A DNA stretch of 64,000 nt. It comes from Actinacidiphila cocklensis. Lineage in GTDB: Bacteria > Actinomycetota > Actinomycetes > Streptomycetales > Streptomycetaceae. The notes under the pieces were generated by a model, which saw only the letters and a program-made list of their open reading frames with translations, did no database searches and was not told the DNA's origin. The position numbers and the translations under genes were made by a program. How positions within the stretch are numbered: position 1 is the stretch's first letter; every line of letters begins with the position of its first letter. This document shows, piece after piece, positions 40,497-49,243 of this stretch. The stretch covers positions 62,001 to 126,000 of the forward strand of contig NZ_CAJSLV010000045.1 in NCBI RefSeq assembly GCF_907177275.1, given 5' to 3'.

Positions 40497-41903
40497 ATGA
40501 CGACGTCTCAGACGGCCCCGGCGCCGCAGGAGGCCGCGACCCCGGCGGCGCCCGCCGCCGCACCGGCGACCAGGCCGGAGGCGTACCGGCCGCGCCGCCG
40601 GCCGCGGCTGCTGGGCGGCGGACCGCGCCGGCTCGCCGCCCGTACGGTGGCGGCCCTGCTGGCCCTCGGCGCGCTGTGCGCGGTCGCCGTGGCGGGCGCG
40701 GTCGGCGTACGGGGCGACACCGCGCGGCTGCACACCACCGTCGCCGAGCGTGCCGCGGTGGCCGCGCAGCTGCGCTTCGCGCTCGCCGACCTCGACGCGC
40801 AGCGCGCCGACACCCTCGCGCCCGGCCGCTCCGCGAGCGACCTGGACGTCATCGTCGGCAACCAGCTCAACGCCCTGATCACCGCGCAGCAGCGCCGCAG
40901 CCAGGTCAGCGACCTGCTGCGGCAGCTCGGCGCGGACCGCGGCCAGGGGCAGGCGGTCGCTGACCTGCTCAACGGCCTCGGCCGCTACGACGACCTCAGC
41001 GGCCGCGCCGCCTACGTCGCCGAGCAGGACCCCGACCCCGTCGCGGGCCACCCGCCGCGCTTCGCGGTGGCCATGAACGTGCAGGCCGGCAACGTCATGC
41101 GCGACCAGCTGCTGCCCGCGGCCGACGCGCTGTCCGCGGCCTACCAGCGGCAGGCCGACGACCAGCGGGCCGCCGCCCACGACGCCGCCGTCCGCTGGGG
41201 CCTGGTGCTCTGGGCGCTGGGCCTGGCCGTGATCGCGGTGCTGCTGTGGTGGCAGTGGGAGATGGCGCGGGACTACCGCAGGCGGTTCAACCCGGCCCTG
41301 CTGGTCGCGACCGCCGCGGCACTGGCCGTCACCCTCGCCGGCGGCCTCGCGCTGACCGCCACCGCGGACGCCGTGAACGCCGCGGGCGAGCAGGGGCTGC
41401 GGCCCTGGACCAGGCTCGCCGAGGCCCGCGCGGTCGCCGCACAGGCGGCCGCCACCGAGAGCCGCTGGTTCGTCCACGACTCGGCCTTCGGCGCCGCCGA
41501 CCAGAAGCAGTTCGACGGCCTGGTCAAGCGCCTCGACACCCTGCTGGCGCCGGCCGGCTACGCCACCGGCGCCGAGCGCCCCGCCTACCAGGACGTGCTG
41601 GCCCGCTACGGCCACTTCCGCGCCGACGACGACAGGCTGCGCGCGCTGAAGCGGTCCGGCGACACCGAGCAGGCGGCGGCGGTGCTCACCGAGGTCGGCC
41701 GCGGCGACGTGGCCTTCGACTTCTGGGACTTCGCGACCACGCTGGACGCTCTCGCGGGCCGGCAGCTGGACGACTTCTCCGCCCATGCCGGCGACGCCCG
41801 GCACTCCCTCGACGGCTGGCCCGAGGTGCCCGCGGGCGCGCTCGGCCTGGCGGCGGTGCTGGTGCTGGTCGGCGTGCGGCGCCGGTTCGCCGAATACCGC
41901 TGA
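40497..41903 (+). CDS. Large two-domain membrane protein, GlnX-like
   Basis: 468 residues: Ala/Pro-rich cytoplasmic N-terminus with an Arg-rich patch, TM1 (about 48-70), an extracytoplasmic helical domain (71-230), TM2 and TM3 (about 232-290), a second extracytoplasmic helical domain (291-438) and a last TM before a short basic tail. The two helical domains look like four-helix-bundle sensors (LRFALADLDAQRADTL). The architecture recalls GlnX, which relays amino-acid binding by GlnH to PknG in mycobacteria and corynebacteria; no pknG or glnH lies next to it here, so the assignment is tentative. Leaderless start. Confidence 0.65.
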   Translation: MTTSQTAPAPQEAATPAAPAAAPATRPEAYRPRRRPRLLGGGPRRLAARTVAALLALGALCAVAVAGAVGVRGDTARLHTTVAERAAVAAQLRFALADLDAQRADTLAPGRSASDLDVIVGNQLNALITAQQRRSQVSDLLRQLGADRGQGQAVADLLNGLGRYDDLSGRAAYVAEQDPDPVAGHPPRFAVAMNVQAGNVMRDQLLPAADALSAAYQRQADDQRAAAHDAAVRWGLVLWALGLAVIAVLLWWQWEMARDYRRRFNPALLVATAAALAVTLAGGLALTATADAVNAAGEQGLRPWTRLAEARAVAAQAAATESRWFVHDSAFGAADQKQFDGLVKRLDTLLAPAGYATGAERPAYQDVLARYGHFRADDDRLRALKRSGDTEQAAAVLTEVGRGDVAFDFWDFATTLDALAGRQLDDFSAHAGDARHSLDGWPEVPAGALGLAAVLVLVGVRRRFAEYR

Positions 41904-41949
41904 GGCAGGCCCGCGGCGCCCGGTCCCGGCCGATCGGCCGGGACCGTAC

Positions 41950-41979
41950 TTGTCGATTCCGGTCCTGTGCGGGTAGAAG
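41950..41979 (+). promoter_or_regulatory. Candidate promoter before the 42.1-kb small membrane protein
   Basis: TTGTCG (41950-41955), 18-bp spacer, TAGAAG (41974-41979). The start of transcription would be near 41986, giving a leader of 30 to 77 nt depending on which start codon is used. Confidence 0.45.
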
Positions 41980-42062
41980 TGACAGGAGTATCGATTCGCC
42001 GGTTGGGGGACCGCGTGCAGCTTGCCCGCCCCGGCCTTGCCTGGACGAGACGAGAGCACAGA

Positions 42063-42446
42063 GTGACCACCGAACCATCACCCGCGGCCGAGGAGCCGTC
42101 GCTGCCCGACGACGTGTGGGAGCAGTTCGCCAACGACTCGGAGCGTGCGATACGGGTCAGCGCGCCCAAGGAGCCGTCGGCCCGGGCCAGGATCGTCGCC
42201 CGCCGGCTGCGCGAGGAGGACGAGCGGGCCGCCGAGGCGGAGCCGCGCCGCTGGCGCCGCCGCCCCCAGCCGCCGCACACCCCCTCGCAGGCCGCCGCCG
42301 CGTGGCGTCCCGACAGCCCTCCGCAGAAGCCGCCGATGTCGCCCTCGATACGCAGGCTGCGCGCGCTGGCGGGCATCGTCCTGGTCGCCGCGGTGGTCCT
42401 GGTCCTGCTCTCACCCGACCGCGCCTGGTCCTGGATATCCGGCTGA
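42063..42446 (+). CDS. Conserved hypothetical single-pass membrane protein
   Basis: 127 residues from GTG 42063. A highly charged acidic/basic N-terminal cytoplasmic part (LPDDVWEQFANDSERAIRVSA, then KEPSARARIVARRLREEDERAA as separate blocks), a Pro-rich linker, and one membrane helix close to the C-terminus (about 105-122). An in-frame GTG at 42015 with TTGGGGGA upstream is an equally possible start. The orientation (long cytoplasmic part, C-terminal anchor) resembles anti-sigma or scaffold proteins, but I see no recognisable domain. Ends in a perfect 16-bp hairpin. Confidence 0.72.
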   Translation: MTTEPSPAAEEPSLPDDVWEQFANDSERAIRVSAPKEPSARARIVARRLREEDERAAEAEPRRWRRRPQPPHTPSQAAAAWRPDSPPQKPPMSPSIRRLRALAGIVLVAAVVLVLLSPDRAWSWISG

Positions 42447-42484
42447 TCCGGCGGGGCCGTGGCTGACCCGCCACGGCCCCGCCG
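42447..42484. terminator. 16-bp perfect bidirectional hairpin
   Basis: Arms 42447-42462 and 42469-42484, loop TGACCC. It starts at the stop codon of the small membrane protein gene and lies 8 nt beyond the DeoR stop. Confidence 0.75.
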
Positions 42485-42492
42485 GCCCGGCC

Positions 42493-43323
42493 TCAGCCCT
42501 CCGTGGCGGGCTCGCCGGCCACGATCAGGTCCGAGAGGTGCTCGGAGATCTCCGCACGCAGCACCTCGGGGATGCCCGCGTCCGTCACCAGGGTGTCCAC
42601 GTCCTCCAGGGCGGCGAAGGAACTCAGGCCCACCGTGCCCCACTTGGTGTGGTCGGCGATCACCACCACCCGGCGCGCGGAGCGCACGAAGTGCCGGTTG
42701 GTCTCCGCCTCGGCCAGGTTCGGAGTGGACAGGCCCGCCTCCACCGAGATGCCGTGCACACCCAGGAACAGCAGGTCGAAGTGCAGTGCCTGGATGGCCC
42801 GGTCGGCCACCGGGCCGACCAGCGTCTCCGAGGGCGTACGCACCCCGCCGGTGATCACCACGGTGGCCGTCGCCTCCGCGTGGTTCGCACCGGGCCGCCG
42901 CTGGCCGGACTGGAAGACGTCCGCCACCCGCACCGAGTTGGTGACCACCGTCAGGTCGGGCACGTCCAGCAGGTGGTGCGCCAGCGCGTAGGCGGTCGTG
43001 CCGCCCGCCAGGGCGATCGCGCTGCCCGGCGGGACCAGCGCGGCCGCCGCCGTCGCGATGGCCTCCTTGGCGCCCAGCTCGAGGCCCGACTTCGCCTCGA
43101 ATCCCGGCTCGTGACTGCTCGCCTCGACCACCGGCACGGCGCCGCCGTGCACCTTCTCGACCACGCCCTGCCGGGCGAGGGCGTCGAGGTCGCGGCGCAC
43201 CGTCATGTCGGACACGTTGAGCCTGCGGGTCAGTTCGTTGACGCGTACTCCGCCGCGTCGGCGTACCTCGTCCAGGATCAGTGCCCGGCGCTGCTCCGCG
43301 AGGAGGTTCTGGTTGTCGCTCAC
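42493..43323 (-). CDS. DeoR/GlpR family transcriptional regulator
   Basis: 276 residues: DeoR HTH (QRRALILDEVRRRGGVRVNELTRRLNVSDMTVRRDLDAL in pieces, residues about 11-50) followed by the sugar-phosphate-binding DeoRC fold (VPPGSAIALAGGTTAYALA, VVTNSVRVAD, DLLFLGVHGIS, ADHTKWG). GTG 43323 is set by GAGG 7 nt upstream. The effector is normally a phosphorylated sugar. No sugar genes adjoin it, so the regulon is unknown. Confidence 0.93.
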   Translation of the reverse strand: MSDNQNLLAEQRRALILDEVRRRGGVRVNELTRRLNVSDMTVRRDLDALARQGVVEKVHGGAVPVVEASSHEPGFEAKSGLELGAKEAIATAAAALVPPGSAIALAGGTTAYALAHHLLDVPDLTVVTNSVRVADVFQSGQRRPGANHAEATATVVITGGVRTPSETLVGPVADRAIQALHFDLLFLGVHGISVEAGLSTPNLAEAETNRHFVRSARRVVVIADHTKWGTVGLSSFAALEDVDTLVTDAGIPEVLRAEISEHLSDLIVAGEPATEG

Positions 43324-43553
43324 CCGTGACCTCGTATCGTCCGTCTCGTTGTGTGCGATGCCGTCTACCGGCGCGCTGCGGTCATCCTTCCACGCACCAC
43401 GCCGTCCGGTGTATGCCGGGCCACAGGTCGGAACGCCTTTGCGGGCGCGGGGCCGTGCCCGCGCATCACGACTGCGGCACGCAAGACCCCGCCGGAGGCT
43501 GACCCGCGGCCGGCGCGGGTACACCCGGGAAGGACGGGACACGGGAGGCGGAC

Positions 43554-46001
43554 GTGACGGCCGGGACGGATGCCGAGACCCCGCGGGCGCCACTCGCCCT
43601 GGAACTGCTGGTGCACGGCGTCGGCGGCACCACGCCCGAGCGGATGCTCGGCGACCCGCGCACGGTGTGCCTGGCCGGCGACGACACGGCCGGCGTGCAC
43701 CGCCGCGCCTGCGACGCGGACGCCGAACAGCACCCGGAGCGGCACCACGAGGCGCCGGTGCCCGAGGCCTACTGCTGGTCCAACCTCACGTCGGGCAACG
43801 GCAGCAGGGCGCTGTGGCTGCTGCTGCTCCCCTTCATGATCGCGAACCTCGCCCACTGGATGCGGCCGCCCTCGCACCGGCAGCGGTCGGCCCGCGGCTA
43901 CGGAGCGGCCGTGCGGCTGCTCGCCCTGACCTTGACGGTGCTGCTGGTCGCGGCGGCCTGCGAGGTCGCGCTCGACCTGGTCGGCTGGCAGTGCGCGGGC
44001 AGCGCCAGGTGCGTACGCGGCAGCTCCTGGCTCGGCTTCGCCGCCGCCGGGCGCGGCGGCTGGTGGAGCGAGCCGGGCCGCAGGCTCGCCCTGGCGGCGC
44101 TCGTGCCCGCCGCGCTGACCGCACTGCTGTGGTGGCTCTCGCACCGCACCTGGTCCGCCTACGAGTCGCAGCGCCCCGCCCCCGGGGCGGCCGCCGCTCC
44201 CGGCACACCGGCGCTGGCGATGCCGGGCTTCTGGTACGGCCGCCGCTCGGTCGCCCGGCTGCGCTCCGCCCACACCGCGGCGGCACTGCTCACGGTGGCC
44301 GCCGCGGTCACCGTCCCCGCGCTGCGCCACGACCGCGGCGGCGCCCGCTTACCGCTGCAGGTGCTCGGCTGGACGCTGGCCGCGCTGATCGCCGCCCTCG
44401 CCGCGGCGGCCGTCACCGTCACCTGCCGCGCCGCCCGCAGCGAGGCCGGCCTCGACGACGCCACCGACCACGGCACCAGCCGCGCCCTGCTCGCCGGCGC
44501 CCTCGCTGCCCTGGCGGCCGCGGCCCTCTACGCGGGCTGGCACCGCCCCGCCTGGGCCTCGACGGGCCGCCTGCCCGCAGCGCAGGCCGTCACGGCCCTG
44601 ACGGTCCTCCAGGGCGCCCTGATCGCCGCCCTGGCGGTCCTTGCCGCCCTCCTCCACCACTCCCCGCCCCACGACCCCGAGGACGGCTCCCCGGGCGCCG
44701 CGGCGCCGTCAGCCGTGGCCGGGCCGCCGTCCCAGGCGGACGGGGTGGGCGTCGGGTCGGGCGCGGAGCCGTCAGCCGTGGCCGGATCGTCTCCCCAGGC
44801 GGTGCCGTTGCGCGGTCTCGGCGGGCCGGCGGTCGGGCTGCTCGGCTGCGGGCTGGGCGGGGTGCTCACCGGTGGGGTGGCGCAGCGGGCGGCCGACTGG
44901 CTGGACCGGGGGCGGACGCCCGGCGAGGCGGGGAGCCCGCTGGCCGGGCCGCCGGCCGTACTCACCTGGGAGGCCTCGGTGATCCCCGTCGTGCTCGGAC
45001 TGCTCGCGGTGACCGCCGCCGCCGTCGTGTGGCGGCTGCGGCGCCGGGAGCGCGCGCTGCGCGGCGAGGTCGAGGCGGCCTACTCCGACGAGCAGCACCG
45101 GCCGGCCCGCACCCGGCAGATCGCCGGCGCCGTCGCCCGCGCCGGGCTGACCGACAGCGCACCGCTGCTCGTCGCCGTGGTCTGTGCGGCGGCCTTCGTC
45201 CTCGGGGCCGCCGCGGTCACCGGCGCCCTGACGGGCGGCGGCACCCCGGGGGAACGGGCCGCCGGCGCGCCCGCGGTGGTGGCGGCGGGCGCGGGCGCGG
45301 CGCAGGCGATGGGCTCCTGGCTGGTCGGCGCCGGCGTCGTCGCCCTGGTGGCACTCGGCCGCCGCGCCTACCGCGACCCCGCGGCCCGCAGAACCGTCGG
45401 CATCCTGTGGGACGTCGGCACCTTCTGGCCGCGCGCCGCCCACCCCTTCGCACCGCCCTGCTACGCCGAGCGCGCCGTACCCGACCTGAGCTGGCGGATG
45501 GAGTCGTGGACCGCGCGGACCGGCGGGCGGATCATCCTGTCGGGGCACTCGCAGGGCAGCGTGCTGTCCGCCGCCGCGGTCTGGCAGCTCGACCCCGAGA
45601 CCCGCGGCCGGGTCGCGCTGCTCACCTACGGCTGCCCGCTGACCCGGCTCTACGGCCGCTGGTTCCCCGCGTACTTCGGGCAGCGGTCGCTGCACGGGCT
45701 GCACCGCGACATGCACGCCTGGCGCAACCTGTGGCGGCGCACCGACCCGATCGGCGGCCCGGTCGGCATCCCGGGTCCCGGCGAGCCCGTGGACCGCGGA
45801 CCGCTGCTCGACCCGGTGGCGTACGGCCGCAGCGCCCGCCACCCGCTGCCGGAGCCCGTACGCGGCCACTCCGGCTTCCAGGCCGATCCGGCCTTCGCGC
45901 GGGAACGCGCCGCCCTGCTGGCCCAGGTGGTGCAGGAGGGCTTGCGGGGGAGCGGCAAGGCGCTGCCGGCTCAGGGCAGTTCCGGCAGGTCCTCCGGGTA
46001 G
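43554..46001 (+). CDS. Polytopic membrane protein with lipase-like alpha/beta hydrolase elements; carries a TTA codon
   Basis: 815 residues. The N-terminus has VHGVGGTTPERMLGDP (an alpha/beta hydrolase oxyanion-strand pattern), followed by about eight membrane helices (from about residue 88 to 615), and a C-terminal segment with nucleophile elbow ILSGHSQGS (Ser666) and ALLTYGCPLTRLYGRWFPAYF. It looks like a hydrolase whose core is split by a membrane insertion. Leu266 is encoded by TTA (44349-44351), the only in-frame TTA I found in the window, so full translation should depend on the bldA tRNA. The last 31 bp overlap the convergent beta-helix/AAA+ gene. Function unknown. Confidence 0.82.
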   Translation: MTAGTDAETPRAPLALELLVHGVGGTTPERMLGDPRTVCLAGDDTAGVHRRACDADAEQHPERHHEAPVPEAYCWSNLTSGNGSRALWLLLLPFMIANLAHWMRPPSHRQRSARGYGAAVRLLALTLTVLLVAAACEVALDLVGWQCAGSARCVRGSSWLGFAAAGRGGWWSEPGRRLALAALVPAALTALLWWLSHRTWSAYESQRPAPGAAAAPGTPALAMPGFWYGRRSVARLRSAHTAAALLTVAAAVTVPALRHDRGGARLPLQVLGWTLAALIAALAAAAVTVTCRAARSEAGLDDATDHGTSRALLAGALAALAAAALYAGWHRPAWASTGRLPAAQAVTALTVLQGALIAALAVLAALLHHSPPHDPEDGSPGAAAPSAVAGPPSQADGVGVGSGAEPSAVAGSSPQAVPLRGLGGPAVGLLGCGLGGVLTGGVAQRAADWLDRGRTPGEAGSPLAGPPAVLTWEASVIPVVLGLLAVTAAAVVWRLRRRERALRGEVEAAYSDEQHRPARTRQIAGAVARAGLTDSAPLLVAVVCAAAFVLGAAAVTGALTGGGTPGERAAGAPAVVAAGAGAAQAMGSWLVGAGVVALVALGRRAYRDPAARRTVGILWDVGTFWPRAAHPFAPPCYAERAVPDLSWRMESWTARTGGRIILSGHSQGSVLSAAAVWQLDPETRGRVALLTYGCPLTRLYGRWFPAYFGQRSLHGLHRDMHAWRNLWRRTDPIGGPVGIPGPGEPVDRGPLLDPVAYGRSARHPLPEPVRGHSGFQADPAFARERAALLAQVVQEGLRGSGKALPAQGSSGRSSG

Positions 46002-48373
46002 AGCAGCTGCAGCTCGTCGTGTGTCGGCTCGGTGACATGCGCCAGCCGCATCGCGTGCCGCTCCACCATCGCCTCGAAGGTCTGCCGCGCCGCCCTGCCG
46101 TTGCCGAAGGCCGGACCCTTGGGCAGCGCGGAGAAGTACTTCAGCAGCGCGTCGCCCGCGTCGTCGCCGAGCCGGTACTCGTGCTCGGCGGCCTGCGACT
46201 CCACGATGCTGAGCAGCTCGTGCGAGGTGTAGTCGCCGAAGGTGATGGTCCGCGAGAAGCGGGACGCCACACCGGGGTTGGACGCCAGGAAGCGCTCCAT
46301 CTCCGCGGTGTAGCCGGCCACGATCACCACCACCGCGTCCCGGTGGTCCTCCATCAGCTTGACCAGGGTGTCGATGGCCTCCCTGCCGAAGTCCCGCCCG
46401 GCGTCCTCCGGCGCCAGCGCGTAGGCCTCGTCGATGAACAGCACGCCGCCGCGCGCCCGTTCGAAGGCCTCCTGGGTGCGGATCGCCGTGGAGCCGATGT
46501 GCTCGCCGACCAGGTCGACCCTGGCCACCTCCACCAGGTGGCCGCGCTCCAGCACGTCGAGCGAGGCCAGGATCTCGCCGTAGAGCCGCGCCACGGTCGT
46601 CTTGCCGGTGCCGGGGGAGCCGGTGAAGACCAGATGGCGCCGCGGCGAGGGCGCCTTGAGCCCGGCCTGCTCCCGGCGGCGGCCCACCGCGATCATGTCG
46701 ATCAGGGTGCGCACCTCGCGCTTGACGCTGTCCAGGCCGACCAGCGTGTCCAGCTCGCCCAGCACCTCGGTGCTCTCCCGCGCCGCCGGTACGGCCGGCT
46801 CGCTTTCCGCGGGCCGCTGCTGGGGCACCCCGCCGAGCAGGCCGTACGACTGGGCGGCCGGCTGCCGGTCGGTGGCGGTGGCCACCGGGACAGGGGCCGG
46901 CTCGGGCGCGGCGGTGCGGTCGCTGGTGCAGTCCTCGGTGACCGGCCCGGGCTCGGCGAACTCGTAGCCGCCGCGCGCGCAGCGCTCGGTACGGCAGCGG
47001 GTCAGCGTGGAGCGGCAGCCGTCGATGATGTGGAAGCCGTAGCCCTTGCTGCCGGTCACCCGGCACCCGGTGAAGGTGCCGCGGCCCTCGGCCGACACGT
47101 AGACGCCGGACTCCGTCGCGTTGGTGACCGTGCAGCGGTCGAGCGCCGGGTCGGCGCCCTTGGTGACGATCACACCGGTCGCGGTGTCGTCGATGGTGAC
47201 CTGCGCGAAGGTGCCGCCGCTGCCGTGGTCGCGGAACCAGGCGCCGGTCGCGGCCTCCCTGATCCTGCAGTCGTCCAGCTGGACGTTGGCGCCGTCGCTC
47301 ACCGACACCGCGGTGTTGCGGATCTGCGAGAAGTCGCTGTCCACGACGTCCGCCCGCGAACCGCGGTCCAGCACGAACAGCGCGTCCGGCACGTCGTGCA
47401 CCCGGCAGGCGTCCAGTATGGCCACGGCACCGTCGCTGACCCACACCGCCGGATAGTCGCCCGTGCTGTCGTGCACCTCGCACTGGTTGGCGTCCGCCCT
47501 GGTCCCCGGGTCCCACACCGAAAGGCCGTTGCGGCCGAAGCGGCGGACCGTGCAGCGGGTCAGCGTCAGCACCGAGCGGGCGCGCAGGTCGACGGCGTTC
47601 TCCGGGATGTCGTGGATGTCGCAGTCGGACATCGCCAGCACCGCGTCGGAGTCCAGCGAGACGCCGTCGCCGGTGGTGCGGTGCAGCTGGCAGTCGGTCA
47701 GGTGCCCCGACGCCCGCTGCGACAGGTGCAGCCCGGTGCCGTGGATCTCGTAGATCTCGCAGCCGAGCGCCTCGATCGAGCTGTGCTCCCCGGTGACGGA
47801 CAGGCCCGAGCCCGACGCGTGGTGCACCCGGCAGCGCTCCAGCCTGGGGCTGCCGCCGCCGCGTACCGCGACGCCGCTCTGCCCGGCCGAGACCACCTCG
47901 CAGTCCTCGAACAGCCCGCCGGCCGCGTCCAGCACGCTGATGCCGAGCCCGGCGGGGTTGTCGACCGTGCAGCGCCGCACCGTGGGGCGCGCGCTGTCGC
48001 GCACTTCGAGGCCGACGGCGGAGCGGGTGCTGATCCGCAGCCCCGTCAGCTCCGGGGCGCAGGCCTCCACCAGCAGCGCGGCGGCCGTGCTGTCCTGGCC
48101 CTCGATCAGCAGGTCGTGCACGCCGGCCGCCGCCCGCACCGTCAACGCCACCCCGGAGGCCGGCGCGATACGGACCGTGCCGGGACCGTCCGCGCAGCGC
48201 AGGGTGACCGCGTGGTCGATCACCAGATTCTCCCGGTAGGTGCCGGGAGCCACCGACAGCACGTCTCCGTCGCCGGCCGCCTCCAGGGCTGCCGCCACGG
48301 TGGCGTACTCACCTGTGCGGCGGCGCCACCGCGAACTGCTCGGGTTCGTGACCTGCACCACGCCATGTGCCAT
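45971..48373 (-). CDS. Right-handed beta-helix protein fused to a CbxX/EccA-type AAA+ ATPase
   Basis: 800 residues. Residues about 20-480 are a long parallel beta-helix (pectate-lyase/NosD-like), a run of about 22-residue turns such as GVAVRGGGSPRLERCRVHH. A Pro/Ala linker follows, then an AAA+ domain: LVGLDSVKREV, Walker A GSPGTGKT (near residue 584), Walker B VLFIDEA (near 644), sensor 1 VAGYTAEM, Arg finger SRFSRT, sensor 2 NGRAARQ. This AAA+ subgroup includes CbxX and the type VII secretion ATPase EccA, where a TPR region stands in place of the beta-helix. Start ATG 48373; an earlier GTG at 48391 is possible. Substrate unknown. Confidence 0.88.
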   Translation of the reverse strand: MAHGVVQVTNPSSSRWRRRTGEYATVAAALEAAGDGDVLSVAPGTYRENLVIDHAVTLRCADGPGTVRIAPASGVALTVRAAAGVHDLLIEGQDSTAAALLVEACAPELTGLRISTRSAVGLEVRDSARPTVRRCTVDNPAGLGISVLDAAGGLFEDCEVVSAGQSGVAVRGGGSPRLERCRVHHASGSGLSVTGEHSSIEALGCEIYEIHGTGLHLSQRASGHLTDCQLHRTTGDGVSLDSDAVLAMSDCDIHDIPENAVDLRARSVLTLTRCTVRRFGRNGLSVWDPGTRADANQCEVHDSTGDYPAVWVSDGAVAILDACRVHDVPDALFVLDRGSRADVVDSDFSQIRNTAVSVSDGANVQLDDCRIREAATGAWFRDHGSGGTFAQVTIDDTATGVIVTKGADPALDRCTVTNATESGVYVSAEGRGTFTGCRVTGSKGYGFHIIDGCRSTLTRCRTERCARGGYEFAEPGPVTEDCTSDRTAAPEPAPVPVATATDRQPAAQSYGLLGGVPQQRPAESEPAVPAARESTEVLGELDTLVGLDSVKREVRTLIDMIAVGRRREQAGLKAPSPRRHLVFTGSPGTGKTTVARLYGEILASLDVLERGHLVEVARVDLVGEHIGSTAIRTQEAFERARGGVLFIDEAYALAPEDAGRDFGREAIDTLVKLMEDHRDAVVVIVAGYTAEMERFLASNPGVASRFSRTITFGDYTSHELLSIVESQAAEHEYRLGDDAGDALLKYFSALPKGPAFGNGRAARQTFEAMVERHAMRLAHVTEPTHDELQLLYPEDLPELP

Positions 48374-48501
48374 CGGGCTGCTCTTCCCCACCTCTTGCGT
48401 CTGCCGACCGGGGGATCAACCGTAGCGCGCGCGGCGGCCGGTCGTTGACGACAACCCGTCAGGTGGACACCGCCGGCGGCCGCGACGGACGGCGCCGGGG
48501 C

Positions 48502-49143
48502 TCAGCCGCCCGTGCCGGCCCGGCCCCAGTCCTGGCCGACCCTGGCCCACTCGCGCTCCCAGGAGTCCATTCTGCGCCGCATCAGCCGCCACACCAGGAC
48601 CTGCCGGGTCATCAGCATGGCCCCGGCGGCCGCGGAGCCGGTGGCCACACCGGCGAGCACCGCGTGCGTGGACGCGGTGGCCCGGTCCAGCGGCGGCGGC
48701 ACGAGCCCGCCGGCCTTGTCGGTCCACAGCAGCAGCCGGTCGCCGTGCCAGACCTCCAGGCCCACCGGAACCGTCCCCGTGTGCGCCGTGCGGTCCGGTG
48801 CGATCCAGCGCAGCACGTCGCCATGCCGCGGGTCCGTGTCGGCGCCTGCCGCGGCTATCGCGGCCGCAGCCTTCGACGCACCCGGAGCCTGGGAGGCGCC
48901 GGACTCGGCGGGGGACTCCACCACGGCGGCGGGTACCAGGGTCCGCTCCGCCCGCTGGGTGCGCGCCACCCGTTGCAGGGCGCGGTCGACGGACTGGCCC
49001 GCCCACCAGCCGATCAGCGGGACGGTGCAGATCATGAGCGCGGTGAACACGCCGAGCCACGCCTCGACGATGTCGGACCGGCGGCGCAGCGGATTGCGCC
49101 GCCACCGCCAACCACGCTTGGTGAGCCTCTTGGGACGAGCCAT
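48502..49143 (-). CDS. Rv1733c-like membrane protein
   Basis: 213 residues: basic N-terminus (RPKRLTKRGWRWRRNPLRRRSD), TM1 (about 28-50), an extracytoplasmic loop of about 100 residues beginning VDRALQRVARTQRAERTLV, and TM2 (about 162-185) with a charged C-terminal helix. This is the two-TM layout of the Rv1733c family, of unknown function, widespread in actinobacteria. GGGGGTGG lies 7 nt before the ATG. It precedes the beta-helix/AAA+ gene in the same direction with a 128-bp gap, so it might be transcribed with it. Confidence 0.85.
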   Translation of the reverse strand: MARPKRLTKRGWRWRRNPLRRRSDIVEAWLGVFTALMICTVPLIGWWAGQSVDRALQRVARTQRAERTLVPAAVVESPAESGASQAPGASKAAAAIAAAGADTDPRHGDVLRWIAPDRTAHTGTVPVGLEVWHGDRLLLWTDKAGGLVPPPLDRATASTHAVLAGVATGSAAAGAMLMTRQVLVWRLMRRRMDSWEREWARVGQDWGRAGTGG

Positions 49144-49243
49144 GGCCGACCACCCCCTTCACCCGTTCAACTACCGCAAACGGCGCGACTCATGCGTGTG
49201 AACTCGCATCCCGCAGGGGCCGCGGGCAGGACGCATCGACGCG

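Noticed and set aside
43205..48448. 1747-residue plus-strand open frame
   Set aside because: Low-complexity Arg/Ala/Val/Gln/His sequence in the wrong frame, running through the lipase-like gene and antisense to the beta-helix/AAA+ gene. Both real genes have recognisable motifs.
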